64,000 bases of DNA from Niallia sp. NCCP-28. Lineage in GTDB: Bacteria; Bacillota; Bacilli; Bacillales; Cytobacillaceae. Within the stretch, counting starts at the first letter, position 1; each line of letters opens with the position of its first letter. The position numbers and the translations under genes are program-made. This document shows, piece after piece, positions 18,445 through 29,409 of this stretch. Under the pieces are notes generated by a model that saw only the letters and a program-made list of their open reading frames with translations, was not told where the DNA came from and did no database searches. The stretch spans positions 62,001-126,000 of the forward strand of contig NZ_BQYJ01000005.1 of assembly GCF_023168165.1 (NCBI RefSeq), in the 5' to 3' direction.

Positions 18445-19155
18445 TTTGACACCACTCTTTTATATTTTCAGTTATTCCTACCAGTGCATGAACAAAAATT
18501 ATAGTCGGGAAGGAATGTTTAAGCATTTTGAGGCTATTATTTCTAAAGTGAAGAGAAACGTACTGATGCGAGAATAAATAGATTGAAGTAGTTATTTACA
18601 TAAAAAACCGTCATAAATCCGCTTACTTTTTAATGGTAGTTTTCTAACTTTTTCATGGAAAGTATCATACATATAAGACATTCCCATATCACAAAAATTA
18701 TTAACAATAGAAAACTATCCAAAGCAATCTCTATTTTACATCTATCTGTAAAAAAAGTGCAACAAGATTTTTTTATGTCTTAGTTTCCTTCTATGAAATA
18801 ATAACCTGTTTCAAGAATTTTATGATTATATATTAAGGAAGCATTAATGAAGGAAGGATAGGAGACGCATTACAATAATTCGCCCCCTATTTTTTCGATG
18901 ATTTATTTGTCTTTTTATTACTAGGCCATTGTTATCTATACTCTACATGATTCAATCAAAAACCAGTTTATCCACAAAGCCGATTTTTAAACAAAAGTTA
19001 AATAAAACATAATAAAAAACGCTTTATTATAAGCAAAACAATAGAGAACTTGTCCATTTTACTGATAGAATTTAGACAATATAACTTGTTGATGCATTAT
19101 GCATACTCGCTAAATCTTAATTCAGACAGCTATTCAGATTCCCCTAAATGAATTT
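18445..19155. other. Gene-free AT-rich spacer between rho and murA
   Basis: About 710 bp with no supported coding region. The only motif I note is a single perfect DnaA box TTATCCACA near 18969. B. subtilis has glpX at this position, but no remnant is recognisable. Confidence 0.5.
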
Positions 19156-20442
19156 TTATACGTTTTTTAATTGCTCCTGCTCTTCCTGAGACATATTCTC
19201 TCTCCAAATAGTTGCTCCTAATCCATTAAGCTTTTCTACTAAAGAACTGTAGCCCCTGTCTATATGCTCCAGTCCAGTAACTTCCGTAACTCCATCTGCC
19301 ATAAGTCCAGCAATTACCAAAGCCGCCCCTGCACGTAAATCGCTTGCCTTAACTTTTGCTCCTTGCAAATGCACTGGTCCATTTATGATGGCAGAACGCC
19401 CCTCCACTTTAATTGTTGCATTCATCCTCCGCAACTCATCAATATGTTTAAAGCGGGCTCCATAAATCGTATCTGTAACCATGCTTGTACCTGTTGTTTT
19501 TGTCAAAAGAGAAGTGAACGGTTGCTGCAAGTCTGTTGGAAATCCTGGATAAACTAATGTTTTTATATCTACAGCCTTTAAATCTGAATTCGAACTTACA
19601 AATATTTGATCATCACTTGACTCAATATGAACATTCATTTCTCTCAATTTTGCAATAAGCGATTCCAAATGTTGAGGAATGACATTATCTATTAAGATAC
19701 CTTCTCCCACTGCTGCACCAATTATAATATATGTACCAGCTTCAATTCGATCAGGGATAATCGTATGACGGCAGCCATGCAGTTTATCTACCCCTTCTAT
19801 GCGTATAATATCTGTGCCGGCACCTTTGATTTTTGCGCCCATATTGTTTAATAATGTAGCAACATCAATAATTTCAGGCTCTTTTGCAGCATTTTCAATA
19901 ATTGTTTTTCCTTTTGCTCTTACTGCTGCAAGCATTATATTTATAGTTGCTCCTACACTCACAACATCTAAATAAATCTGAGCGCCTCTAAGCTCATCTG
20001 CACGAAGATAGATAGCGCCTTGCTCATTTGTCACCTGCGCACCAAGCGCTTCAAATCCTTTGATATGCTGATCTATTGGCCGCGGTCCAAGATGACATCC
20101 GCCAGGCAACCCTATAACTGCTTTCTTAAAACGACCTAACATTGCCCCCATTAAATAATAAGAAGCCCGCAATTTTTTTACCTTTCCATTCGGCATAGGC
20201 ATAGAAATCATGGAAGAAGGATCGACGGTCATATCGGATTCGGAAAAAGACACACTACCGCCTATTTCTTCTAAAATTTCCTTTAAAATCTGTACATCAG
20301 AAATGTCAGGCAGTCCCTCAATAGTAACTGGAGAATCCGCTAAAATAGTTGCTGGAATAAGAGCAACAGCACTGTTTTTTGCTCCGCTTATTCGTACAGT
20401 ACCTTTTAATGGAGATCCACCTGCAATCATAAGTTTTTCCAT
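19156..20442 (-). CDS. murA: UDP-N-acetylglucosamine 1-carboxyvinyltransferase (MurA2/MurZ type)
   Basis: Transfers enolpyruvate from PEP to UDP-GlcNAc, the first committed step of peptidoglycan synthesis; the target of fosfomycin. It is 428 residues, with the inside-out alpha/beta-barrel repeats. The reactive cysteine lies in [15 protein letters not shown] near residue 116, so the protein should be fosfomycin-sensitive. The N-terminal [17 protein letters not shown] holds the catalytic Lys-Asn pair. Start ATG 20442 follows GAAGGGAG. Position between rho and fbaA is that of the second B. subtilis paralogue (murAB/murZ). It appears monocistronic. Confidence 0.96.
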   Translation of the reverse strand: MEKLMIAGGSPLKGTVRISGAKNSAVALIPATILADSPVTIEGLPDISDVQILKEILEEIGGSVSFSESDMTVDPSSMISMPMPNGKVKKLRASYYLMGAMLGRFKKAVIGLPGGCHLGPRPIDQHIKGFEALGAQVTNEQGAIYLRADELRGAQIYLDVVSVGATINIMLAAVRAKGKTIIENAAKEPEIIDVATLLNNMGAKIKGAGTDIIRIEGVDKLHGCRHTIIPDRIEAGTYIIIGAAVGEGILIDNVIPQHLESLIAKLREMNVHIESSDDQIFVSSNSDLKAVDIKTLVYPGFPTDLQQPFTSLLTKTTGTSMVTDTIYGARFKHIDELRRMNATIKVEGRSAIINGPVHLQGAKVKASDLRAGAALVIAGLMADGVTEVTGLEHIDRGYSSLVEKLNGLGATIWRENMSQEEQEQLKNV

Positions 20443-21201
20443 TTCTAACTCCCTTCTAAGCCATGCAAAAAGTACAATTTTGTATTTTGGACTGTCAGTA
20501 CTTTAAATCTTCCTTTATAATCATGATAATTAGAAGAAGATTAAAAAAAGCATTCCAGAAAAAATACATATTAGATAAGAATTGAATCAAGGCTTGGACG
20601 TAAAATCTTTGTTTTATACTAATTCAATTATTATACCAAAAAGTAATCTTGATAGGAAAAGGGCAAATAGTAACTTAATTGGCGACAAACGTTAAAGAGG
20701 GATTCTTTCACCTTTAACAGAATGACTAGATCTAAAACAATCCCGCTGATTATTGCCTAACATGATAAAGGTTTACTTTTCTAATCTTTGAAAAAGCATA
20801 AAAGAATATATTTCATGATAAATATTGAAGATAAGTAATGCAAGTGTATGGGTTTTCCCATCTTCGAGGAAATGTAATAAAGAAAGTAAAATAAAATTCA
20901 CTGTCTTTTTACATTATACATAACAAAATGGAAAGAAGAGATAGTCAATTTTCCTAGGTTAGTTATATATATAATTATATTATTTCCTTTCCTTTATGGA
21001 GAGATACTTCCTTTTCGAGATTTAGTTTCTTTTCCAATAGCATGATCTAGAAATAAGTTCATTAACCCAGTGTTTTTTCAAATTTAACCAGTGAGGCCTT
21101 ATTGCCCATTAGATAGGGATAAACTTTATTTATATATATTATGATATACGGAAACCGCCCAAAAAGGCGGTTTCTCATAGTAAATCTATTTAGGCTAAAA
21201 A
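20443..21201. other. Gene-free spacer between fbaA and murA
   Basis: About 760 bp with no supported gene. B. subtilis has the transaldolase gene ywjH here. Besides the fbaA hairpin at 21151-21174, only weak inverted sequence (GTTAAAG near 20691 with CTTTAAC near 20714) is visible. Confidence 0.5.
21151..21174 (-). terminator. Hairpin downstream of fbaA
   Basis: A strong 9-bp stem GAAACCGCC/GGCGGTTTC with a short A/T loop, 28 bp after the fbaA stop codon. On the minus strand no T run follows, so it may be an mRNA 3' end structure rather than a classic terminator. Confidence 0.6.
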
Positions 21202-22059
21202 TTAAGCTTTGTTTGAAGAACCAAACTCTTTAATTTTGCCAATTACAGTAGCTTTAATAGCTTCACGAGCAGGTCCTAGGTATTTACGTGGATCGTACTC
21301 TTCAGGCAATGCAGCTAAAGTTTCGCGTACTGCTTTAGCAGAAGCAATTTGGTTTTCTGTATTTACATTAATTTTTGCAGTTCCTAAAGAAATAGACTTT
21401 GTAATATCTTTTGTAGGAATTCCAGTTCCACCATGTAATACTAATGGCATACCAGTTAAATTCCCGATTTCTTCCATTTCTTTAAATCCTAAGTTTGGCT
21501 CTCCTTTGTAAGGGCCATGAACTGAACCTAAAGCAGGAGCTAGGCAATCGATGCCAGTGCGTTTCACTAATTCTTCACACTCTTTTGCATCTGCGTAAAT
21601 AACGCCTTCAGCAACAACATCATCTTCTTGTCCACCAACAGTTCCTAGTTCAGCTTCAACTGAAACACCTTTTGAATGAGCGTAATCTACCACTTTTGCA
21701 GTAGTTTCTACATTTTCTTCGAATGGATGATGTGAAGCATCGATCATTACAGAAGTGAATCCTGCATCAATAGCTTCTTTACATTTTTCAAAGCTTGAAC
21801 CGTGGTCTAAATGAATAGCAACTGGTACAGTGATTTTGTAATCTTCAAGTAATCCTTCTACCATTTTTACTACTGTTTTAAATCCACCCATATAACGTCC
21901 TGCACCTTCAGAAACTCCTAAAATTACTGGAGATTTTTCTTCTTCTGCAGCTTGAAGAATAGCTTGAGTAAACTCAAGGTTATTTAAGTTAAATTGTCCA
22001 ACTGCGTATCCTTCTGCTTTTGCTTTGTTTAACATTTCTGTCATTGAAACTAAAGGCAT
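21202..22059 (-). CDS. fbaA: Class II fructose-1,6-bisphosphate aldolase
   Basis: Zinc aldolase of glycolysis and gluconeogenesis, splitting fructose-1,6-bisphosphate into DHAP and glyceraldehyde-3-phosphate. It is 285 residues, as in B. subtilis FbaA. The zinc ligand region is [12 protein letters not shown] near residue 80, followed by [22 protein letters not shown] with acidic metal and catalytic residues. [10 protein letters not shown] and KINVNTENQ form the later zinc and phosphate sites. Start ATG 22059 follows AAGGAGGAAG. Codon choice is cleaner than in neighbours (many GAA, GCA, GTA), as expected for a highly expressed gene. Confidence 0.97.
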   Translation of the reverse strand: MPLVSMTEMLNKAKAEGYAVGQFNLNNLEFTQAILQAAEEEKSPVILGVSEGAGRYMGGFKTVVKMVEGLLEDYKITVPVAIHLDHGSSFEKCKEAIDAGFTSVMIDASHHPFEENVETTAKVVDYAHSKGVSVEAELGTVGGQEDDVVAEGVIYADAKECEELVKRTGIDCLAPALGSVHGPYKGEPNLGFKEMEEIGNLTGMPLVLHGGTGIPTKDITKSISLGTAKINVNTENQIASAKAVRETLAALPEEYDPRKYLGPAREAIKATVIGKIKEFGSSNKA

Positions 22060-22313
22060 TTTTCTTCCTCCTTAATCATGTTCGTCCTTTTTACAAGGTA
22101 AGCTTTATTAAATTTCCCAAAGAGAAGTAGAATATGTATATATTACCCTAAGTAAAACAAAACGAATCATTTCCTTTTAAATTCATTGTAATCATACCAA
22201 AATAAGTGAAGAAATGCTATGATTCCGTTCACTTTTTCTAAATTGTCATAATTAGTTATGTATTATTTGCCATTAAAAAAAGTGTGTAAGCGATATTTCT
22301 ACAGCCATCTCAT

Positions 22314-22676
22314 TTACTCTGCAATATATTTTTTTACGGCATCTCTTAAATCATCTATATCAAATGGTTTTGCAAAATGCGTTAGTGCTCCTAAATCTTT
22401 TGCTTCTTGTATCATATCCAGCTCTCCATAGGCAGTCATGATGATAACACGAATATCCGGATTAAGTTTTCTCATTCTCTTTAAAATTTCAATTCCATCC
22501 ATCCCAGGAATTTTCATATCTAATAAAACGATATCCGGTTCATTTTTTGTTAAAATCTCTAATGCTTGAACACCATTTGCAGCTTGAAATGTTTGATAAC
22601 CTTCTTTTTGAAATACTTCATTTAAAAGAATTCTAATGCCAAACTGATCATCTACTATTAATACTTTCCCTTTCAT
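22314..22676 (-). CDS. spo0F: Sporulation phosphorelay response regulator Spo0F
   Basis: Single-domain response regulator of 120 residues that takes phosphate from the sporulation kinases and passes it to Spo0B, then Spo0A. The acidic pocket is VLIVDDQFG, the phospho-Asp lies in [12 protein letters not shown] near residue 52, the Thr/Ala switch is VIIMTAYGE and the conserved Lys is in [20 protein letters not shown] is the helix-1 surface that touches KinA and Spo0B. Start ATG 22676 follows AAGGGTAGG. The product is almost identical in core motifs to the B. subtilis protein. The divergent ywjG-like gene shares the upstream region. Confidence 0.97.
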   Translation of the reverse strand: MKGKVLIVDDQFGIRILLNEVFQKEGYQTFQAANGVQALEILTKNEPDIVLLDMKIPGMDGIEILKRMRKLNPDIRVIIMTAYGELDMIQEAKDLGALTHFAKPFDIDDLRDAVKKYIAE

Positions 22677-22867
22677 ATTTAAACCTACCCTTCCTTATCT
22701 TAAACGATACACATGTTTATATCTTTACTATCTTTCTACTTCTCAATCCGGTTTTCCTGCTATTTCCTATAAATTTTACCTTTGCTGCACACTTCCTTAT
22801 AATACATAATAGGAATCAGCCAAATATAGAGACAGTACAACAAGAAAAAATAGTGGAGGGATTTACC

Positions 22868-23395
22868 TTGCTTAAAATGTTTTCAACCCAGTTAAGCGGG
22901 TTATTTAAAAGAATTCAGGATAAAGAGGAAGAAATGGAAGACACCGCTCGTTTGCTGGCACAAGCAATAGTAGGAAAAGGAAAGATATATTTAATGGCAA
23001 CAAATGAAATGGAAGGAGTTATTTATGAGGCAATAGAAGGACCAGAGCCTTTATTCCAAGCTGCTCGCTGGAACAAAAAAGACAACTTTCTTAATATCGC
23101 TCCAAATGATCGGTTTTTATTAATTTCTAGAACTTCCCAAGATTATGGCCTTTTAGAATTTGCCAAAAAACTTTATGAACAACATATTCCTTTTGCCGCC
23201 ATTTCAACTATTATGTCTAACGAAAAGGGCATTCATGAATTTGCTGATATTCATATAGATCTTGCCCTAAAAAAGGGACTGCTTCCAGATGAAAACGGTA
23301 ATCGTTTTGGAAACCCCTCTTTAATAGGCGCACTTTTTGCTTACCATGGAATTAAGTTTACATTAAATGAAATTATATCAGAGCTTGATCTCTAA
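22868..23395 (+). CDS. ywjG: DUF2529 protein (YwjG), SIS-like fold
   Basis: A conserved bacillar protein of unknown function, 175 residues. It has the sequence style of a SIS-type sugar-isomerase domain: ARLLAQAIVGKGKIYLMATNEMEG, then PNDRFLLISRTSQDYGLLEFAKKL, the position where SIS domains bind phosphosugars. I chose the TTG start at 22868, 7 bases after GGAGGG, giving MLKMFSTQLSGLFKRI; the GTG at 22853 lies within the ribosome binding site. It is divergent from spo0F and convergent with pyrG, the same neighbours as in B. subtilis. No binding partner can be stated. Confidence 0.88.
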   Translation: MLKMFSTQLSGLFKRIQDKEEEMEDTARLLAQAIVGKGKIYLMATNEMEGVIYEAIEGPEPLFQAARWNKKDNFLNIAPNDRFLLISRTSQDYGLLEFAKKLYEQHIPFAAISTIMSNEKGIHEFADIHIDLALKKGLLPDENGNRFGNPSLIGALFAYHGIKFTLNEIISELDL

Positions 23396-23425
23396 TCGCA
23401 CTCCTTCTCTTTTTTGATGCAAAAA

Positions 23426-23896
23426 GGTTGGGACACAACTAATTAGATAATCTGTAAAGACGAATAATCTCTACCTTTAGCCTTAAAATAAAGGCTAGTT
23501 TCGCAATCTTGGTTACTTGTGTTTTTACATATAGTCAAGTGTAAAAACTAATTCGTTCCATTGCGCTACAGACACTCCCTTTCCGCGGGAAGGAAGCCTT
23601 TCCTCTACTTCCCGCAGGAGTTGAGTGTCCTCCGCTCCATTCCAATTCGTTTTTAAAGGTTGTTATCTAAAAAAACAGAAAAAATTAATTAGTCGGAAAA
23701 ACTGAGCAGCCTGAATACACGTAGGCTCCTGTGGGCTCAGCGCGAGCCCCACGGAAAGCGAAGGTATTCAGGCTGCGGGTAATAACAACAAACTTTACTG
23801 AAATCGCTCTTTTAAAAGTCAAAAAACGAACAATTATACGTATTTTCCGTATAATTGTTCGTTTTTATTTCCAACTGGAATACTTATGTCCCAGCC
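23426..23896 (+). repeat. Large intergenic repeat R2, copy A
   Basis: A 471-bp non-coding block that starts GGTTGGGACACAAC and ends ATGTCCCAGCC. It contains nested hairpins: an ACAATTAT...ATAATTGT stem (near 23829-23864), a GTGGGCTC...GAGCCCCAC stem near 23733-23756 and a GCGGGAAG...CTTCCCGC stem near 23586-23617. The same sequence, inverted and with an internal deletion of about 157 bp, occurs at 43734-44047. Confidence 0.85.
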
Positions 23897-23910
23897 GCTT
23901 TCGTCTATAC

Positions 23911-25560
<1,650 letters not shown>

Positions 25561-25629
25561 TTAAAGAAGAATTTATCTTTATTTTCGGCTATGCTAATGG
25601 AGTTTTTTGCTAAAATCATTTTTTGCTTT

Positions 25630-25712
25630 TTGTGAAAGCAAATGTTTTTTGCGCCTTCTCGCAATTGCTAGAAGACGTGAGCAAAAAGCCGACATAGTTC
25701 TTTAACAAAGCC
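25630..25712 (-). promoter_or_regulatory. Second hairpin-rich stretch in the pyrG leader
   Basis: On the minus strand TTTTTGC, then CGTCTTCTAGC and GCGAGAAGGCG, then GCAAAAAA, form an imperfect long stem around AATT. Its role is not known. It lies between the attenuator and pyrG and makes the leader longer than in B. subtilis. Confidence 0.35.
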
Positions 25713-25777
25713 TTCATTTTAGACAGGGAGTGAAACGATTGCTAGAGAATGTATTTATAAAAAGCTTAATAATTTTA

Positions 25778-25822
25778 TAAAAAACAAAAAAGCTCCACTT
25801 ACTTCAAAAAAGTAAGGGAGCG
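25778..25822 (-). terminator. pyrG attenuator terminator (also ends rpoE)
   Basis: On the minus strand GCTCCCTTACTT (5' arm, ending at 25811) pairs with AAGTAAGTGGAGC (25792-25804), then a long T-rich tract follows (25791-25778). The 5' arm is C/U-rich, as required for pairing with a poly-G 5' end in the known pyrG mechanism. It ends about 85 bases after the predicted pyrG start site and also lies 80 bp past the rpoE stop codon. Confidence 0.8.
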
Positions 25823-25859
25823 CTATTTAGCGAATTTAAGATCGTTCCTTTTTTAAGGA

Positions 25860-25899
25860 GCCCAAAAATGATTTTACAAGTAACAACTATAAAAGTCAA
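25860..25899 (-). promoter_or_regulatory. pyrG promoter with GGGC start
   Basis: On the minus strand TTGACT (25894-25899), a 17-base spacer, TAAAAT (25871-25876), then 7 bases to GGGCTCC beginning at 25863. The initial GGGC matches the sequence at which B. subtilis RNA polymerase adds extra G residues when CTP is low. Confidence 0.8.
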
Positions 25900-25903
25900 G
25901 GAA

Positions 25904-26476
25904 CTATTTATCGTCATCCTCATCTTCAAATTCATCATCTTCTTCTTCTTCTTCTTCGTCCAAGCCATACTCTTCATCTAACTCTAAATCTTCCTCTTCA
26001 TCCTCATCAACTAGATCATCATCCAGCAGATCGTCATCGCCATCTTCTTCCTCTTCGTCGTCATCTTCTAATAAATCGTCGTCATCTTCCAACTCTTCAT
26101 CGAAATCATCATATTCGTCTTCTTCATCGATAAGATCAAAATCATCAAAATCGTCATCAGAAGCTTTTTTCGATTTTTTCTTTTTCGGTTTTGTAACGGT
26201 TACCACATCTTCTTCAGATTTATCTACAGGGTACCATGTACGTAATCCCCAACGATTATCTCCTAATGATAGAAAACGGCCATCAATATTTATATCTGTA
26301 TAAAATTGTGCAATTTTGTTATTAACTTCAGCATCTGTTAAATTTAATAGTTTTGTTATTTCTCTCACAATTTCATGAAAGGAATATGGAGTTTTAGCAC
26401 CGTTTAATAATTCATATGCAACTTCTATTAAGGACATTTCTTTTAATTCTTCAATTGTGTATTTTTCTACACTCAT
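25904..26476 (-). CDS. rpoE: DNA-directed RNA polymerase delta subunit
   Basis: Gram-positive polymerase accessory subunit that speeds recycling and sharpens start selectivity. It is 190 residues. The folded HARE-HTH domain covers about 1-90 (YTIEELKEMSLIEVAYELL, then INIDGRFLSLGDNRWGLRTWYP), followed by a short Lys-rich patch (KPKKKKSKK) and an intrinsically disordered tail made almost only of Asp and Glu. The basic patch followed by acid is normal for the family. I start at ATG 26476 after GAAGGGAAG; the GTG at 26485 is too close to it. The promoter of pyrG overlaps the final codons. Confidence 0.96.
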   Translation of the reverse strand: MSVEKYTIEELKEMSLIEVAYELLNGAKTPYSFHEIVREITKLLNLTDAEVNNKIAQFYTDINIDGRFLSLGDNRWGLRTWYPVDKSEEDVVTVTKPKKKKSKKASDDDFDDFDLIDEEDEYDDFDEELEDDDDLLEDDDEEEEDGDDDLLDDDLVDEDEEEDLELDEEYGLDEEEEEEDDEFEDEDDDK

Positions 26477-26737
26477 TTCTTGCACTTCCCTTCTAATCTA
26501 GACTCTTTATCTCGTCATGATAAGCAGCAGTTTATCCCTACGTTTCTAACCAATTATCTAAAAAATCAAGCCAATTATAAAGAAATAAGTTCAAAACCAC
26601 TCTAACCTCGATGTAAATATACCATTTTTACAAGTATTTTTTACAGTAAAGAGCAAAAATACATATTCTCCATTATAAACAAAATCTAGATGAATATGCT
26701 AGTAGTTTTGGCATTCATTGGACTTTTCTTTAAATAA
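26477..26737. other. Spacer between rpoE and the cardiolipin synthase gene
   Basis: Divergent control region of about 340 bp including the promoter listed next. No gene and no repeat copy is seen. The rpoE promoter must lie here, but I could not pin it. Confidence 0.4.
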
Positions 26738-26766
26738 TTGGATTCACCCCTCTCTCCCTTTATGAT
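26738..26766 (+). promoter_or_regulatory. Sigma-A promoter of the cardiolipin synthase gene
   Basis: TTGGAT (26738-26743), a 17-base spacer and TATGAT (26761-26766), 50 bp upstream of the TTG start codon. Confidence 0.6.
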
Positions 26767-26816
26767 AGAAACAATAATTTTCGGAAATAATATCATCTTA
26801 AAGGAGGAACGATAAT

Positions 26817-28019
26817 TTGAAAATATCACTTCTTATTATAATTGCTTTAATTGTTTTATTTTTTTTCCTCTACATCGATTTTTATTTTGGAAGAAAACAT
26901 CAGCTGAAAAAGATTAATCGACACAACCACCCATTTCGATATACAGATTTCACTATTTATTGTAACGGGAACGATTTATTTCCTGAACTATTTTCAACTT
27001 TAAAACATGCAAAACACCATATTCATATTTTATTTTATACAGTAAAAACAGACAGCATCAGCAATGAATTTTTTGCCTTGTTAAGGGAAAAAGCAAAAGA
27101 AGGGGTAGAAGTTCGCCTTGTTCTCGATTGGCTAGGAAGCCTAAAGATACGAAAAAAAATCATTAATGAACTAAAAGGGGCAGGAATAGAGTTCTATTTT
27201 TGCCATATTCCCAAGCTCCCTTTTTTCTTCTATTCTCTTCAAGTGAGAAATCATCGCAAAATTGCCATTGTGGATGGAAAAATTGGGTTTATGGGTGGAT
27301 TCAATATAGGGAAAGACTATATTAATGCCAATCTTAAGTTAAGTCCTTGGAGAGATTGTCATATAAAAATGACTGGAGAAGGTTTAGACGATTTACAAAG
27401 AGAATTTCTAAAAGATTGGCTAGGTGCTTCTAAAATTAATTTGCTGCAAAATCAAATATATTTTCCATCGCAGCCAAAAGGAGCTTCCAGGCATCAGCTA
27501 ATTGCATCTAAAGGCAAATATTTAGAAGAGATTCTTTCTCATTTAATAAGGAATGCCAAAAAATCCATTATCATTTGCACGCCTTATTTTATCCCAACTA
27601 AACAAATAATGAAGGAATTGCTTTTTGCTTTAGACCGCAATGTTGAGATTATGATTTTATTGCCTAATAACGCCGATCATATTTTAGTCAAAGAAGCTTC
27701 CTTCTCTTATTTAAGAAAACTGCTGGTCAAAAATGCCGATGTTTTTCAATACACTCACGGTTTTTTTCATAGTAAAATCACAATTGTTGATGATGAAATA
27801 TGTTTTGTCGGTTCCTCTAATTTTGATAAAAGAAGCATATTGCTGAATCATGAGCTGAACTGCAGCGTTTATGATAAGAAATTTATTGGAGAGATGAAAA
27901 AACAAATTCAGAATGATTTAAGCGTTTCTAATCCATTACTTCTAGCAGATATAGAAAAACCGACTATTTGGACGTTACTAAAGGAAAAAATCGCCCATGT
28001 TTTTTCTTCCTTTTTATAA
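26817..28019 (+). CDS. clsB: Cardiolipin synthase / phospholipase D family protein (YwjE type)
   Basis: Membrane enzyme that joins phosphatidylglycerol to form cardiolipin. It is 400 residues: one N-terminal membrane segment (residues 3-23) and two phospholipase D domains. The first HKD motif is HRKIAIVDGKIGFMGGFNIG near residue 155 and the second HSKITIVDDEICFVGSSNFD near residue 318, both complete. The start is TTG 26817, 8 bases after AAAGGAGG; no ATG fits. It lies at the ywjE position, next to uvsE in the same direction, 108 bp apart. B. subtilis has other paralogues (ClsA, YwiE), so it is likely a minor or stress-linked synthase. Confidence 0.9.
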   Translation: MKISLLIIIALIVLFFFLYIDFYFGRKHQLKKINRHNHPFRYTDFTIYCNGNDLFPELFSTLKHAKHHIHILFYTVKTDSISNEFFALLREKAKEGVEVRLVLDWLGSLKIRKKIINELKGAGIEFYFCHIPKLPFFFYSLQVRNHRKIAIVDGKIGFMGGFNIGKDYINANLKLSPWRDCHIKMTGEGLDDLQREFLKDWLGASKINLLQNQIYFPSQPKGASRHQLIASKGKYLEEILSHLIRNAKKSIIICTPYFIPTKQIMKELLFALDRNVEIMILLPNNADHILVKEASFSYLRKLLVKNADVFQYTHGFFHSKITIVDDEICFVGSSNFDKRSILLNHELNCSVYDKKFIGEMKKQIQNDLSVSNPLLLADIEKPTIWTLLKEKIAHVFSSFL

Positions 28020-28127
28020 ATAATCTGCACACCAAATATTTCCTCTTTTAATGAGTAGCCTTACTAGTTTTTGGGGAATTGATTTAATAGCGAATATAAT
28101 ATAAAGAAATATTAGAGGGGATATATC

Positions 28128-29084
28128 ATGATATACCAATTTGGCTTTGTATCCCATGCCACTAATCTTTGGGATGCCTCACCTGCAAAAACCTTAACTT
28201 TTTCAAGGTATAAAGAAATGACCAAAGAAGCTAGATTGCAAAAGCTCTGTGACATTACAGAAACAAATCTAAACCACACTTTGCGAACCATTCATTATAA
28301 TATCGGCCATGAAATAAATCTTTATCGCATGTCCAGTTCTATTGTTCCACTTGCAACACACCCTGAAGTAATGTGGGACTTTATTTCTCCATTCAAGGAA
28401 AAATTTTCAGAAATAGGAGAACTCGTCAAAAAGCATCATCTTCGGGTGAGCTTTCATCCAAATCAATTTACACTTTTCACTTCAACAAAAGATGAAGTGA
28501 CAAAAAATGCTGTTATAGATATGGAATTCCACTATAAAATGCTTGAAGCTATGGGGATTGCTGAAGATAGTGTAATAAACATCCATATTGGCGGCGCTTA
28601 TGGGGATAAAAAACAAACATTGATTCGTTTTTATCAGAATTTAAATACATTACCCCTTCATATAAAAAAGGTAATGACATTAGAGAATGATGATAAAACT
28701 TATACGGCTGAAGAAACACTAGCGGTTTGCCAAAAGGAAAATATTCCATTTGTTTTTGACTATCATCATCATATGGCAAACCTAAGCACTAACTCCCTTG
28801 AAGAAATGCTTCCAGCCATTATGGATACATGGAAAGAACGAGGCTTAAAGCCAAAAATTCATTTATCTTCTCCTAAATCGGAAAAGGCCCTTCGCTCCCA
28901 TGCTGATATGGTGGACGTTCATTTTGTTAGGCCATTATTTGAAATGCTTCGGCCCTTGCAAATCGACATTGATTTTATGATTGAGGCAAAATTAAAAGAT
29001 CAAGCATGTCTACATCTTGTCCAAGAGCTGAGCACTATTCGCGGAGTGAAAAGAATCGGTGGTGCTTCACTTGAATGGAAATAG
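28128..29084 (+). CDS. uvsE: UV damage endonuclease UvsE
   Basis: UVDE-family repair nuclease that nicks 5' to pyrimidine dimers; a metal-dependent TIM barrel. It is 318 residues. Family motifs: [24 protein letters not shown] at the N-terminus, [52 protein letters not shown] and FVFDYHHH, all with metal-binding His, Glu and Asp. In B. subtilis the homologue YwjD is expressed in sporulation and helps spores resist UV. Start ATG 28128 follows AGAGGGGAT. A terminator follows directly. Confidence 0.95.
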   Translation: MIYQFGFVSHATNLWDASPAKTLTFSRYKEMTKEARLQKLCDITETNLNHTLRTIHYNIGHEINLYRMSSSIVPLATHPEVMWDFISPFKEKFSEIGELVKKHHLRVSFHPNQFTLFTSTKDEVTKNAVIDMEFHYKMLEAMGIAEDSVINIHIGGAYGDKKQTLIRFYQNLNTLPLHIKKVMTLENDDKTYTAEETLAVCQKENIPFVFDYHHHMANLSTNSLEEMLPAIMDTWKERGLKPKIHLSSPKSEKALRSHADMVDVHFVRPLFEMLRPLQIDIDFMIEAKLKDQACLHLVQELSTIRGVKRIGGASLEWK

Positions 29085-29130
29085 CAAAAACAGGACTTTT
29101 CAGTTTTTTATATACTGTAAGTCCTTTTGT
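29085..29130 (+). terminator. Terminator after uvsE
   Basis: AGGACTT (29092-29098) pairs with AAGTCCT (29119-29125), with further AGT/ACT pairing inside, then TTTTG and a T-rich stretch. It separates uvsE from the convergent XapX gene. Confidence 0.65.
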
Positions 29131-29138
29131 TATTATTT

Positions 29139-29318
29139 TTATTTAAACATCGCTGCAATCCACGGAGCCAGTTTTTCATACACTTTGAACCCTGCATATA
29201 TACCAATAATGCCCACAATTCCAGGCAATGCACCTGGTGCTGGTATTGGCAATTTTAATAGAGCAAAAATAAATCCTGTTAAAAAACCTGTACAAAGTGC
29301 TAATATAATCAACTTCAT
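29139..29318 (-). CDS. XapX domain membrane protein
   Basis: A 59-residue membrane protein. Two hydrophobic helices (ILALCTGFLTGFIFALL and PGIVGIIGIYAGFKVY) are linked by the proline-rich signature LPIPAPGALPG typical of XapX proteins. Function is unknown. I start at ATG 29318, after GGAAAGGATGG; the ATG three codons upstream overlaps the ribosome binding site. It lies between uvsE and argS and has no counterpart at this place in B. subtilis as far as I recall. Confidence 0.85.
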   Translation of the reverse strand: MKLIILALCTGFLTGFIFALLKLPIPAPGALPGIVGIIGIYAGFKVYEKLAPWIAAMFK

Positions 29319-29373
29319 AGACACCATCCTTTCCTTTATTATTTGAAAAGAAGAATGATACTATCCCAGCTCA

Positions 29374-29408
29374 CAAAAAAAGGACTGGCAGCATGCCAAT
29401 CCTTTTTT
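29374..29408 (-). terminator. Terminator after argS
   Basis: On the minus strand GGATTGGC pairs with GCCAGTCC across an ATGCT loop, then seven T. It follows the argS stop codon directly. Confidence 0.85.
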
Positions 29409-29409
29409 C

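Noticed and set aside
23426-23896. Repeat R2 as a tRNA, rRNA or protein-coding relic
   Set aside because: No cloverleaf, no rRNA similarity and no open frame of note; its double-copy hairpin structure fits an intergenic repeat better.
25904-26160. Low-complexity GAA/GAT tract suggesting a microsatellite or error
   Set aside because: It encodes the acidic disordered tail that is normal for the RNA polymerase delta subunit.
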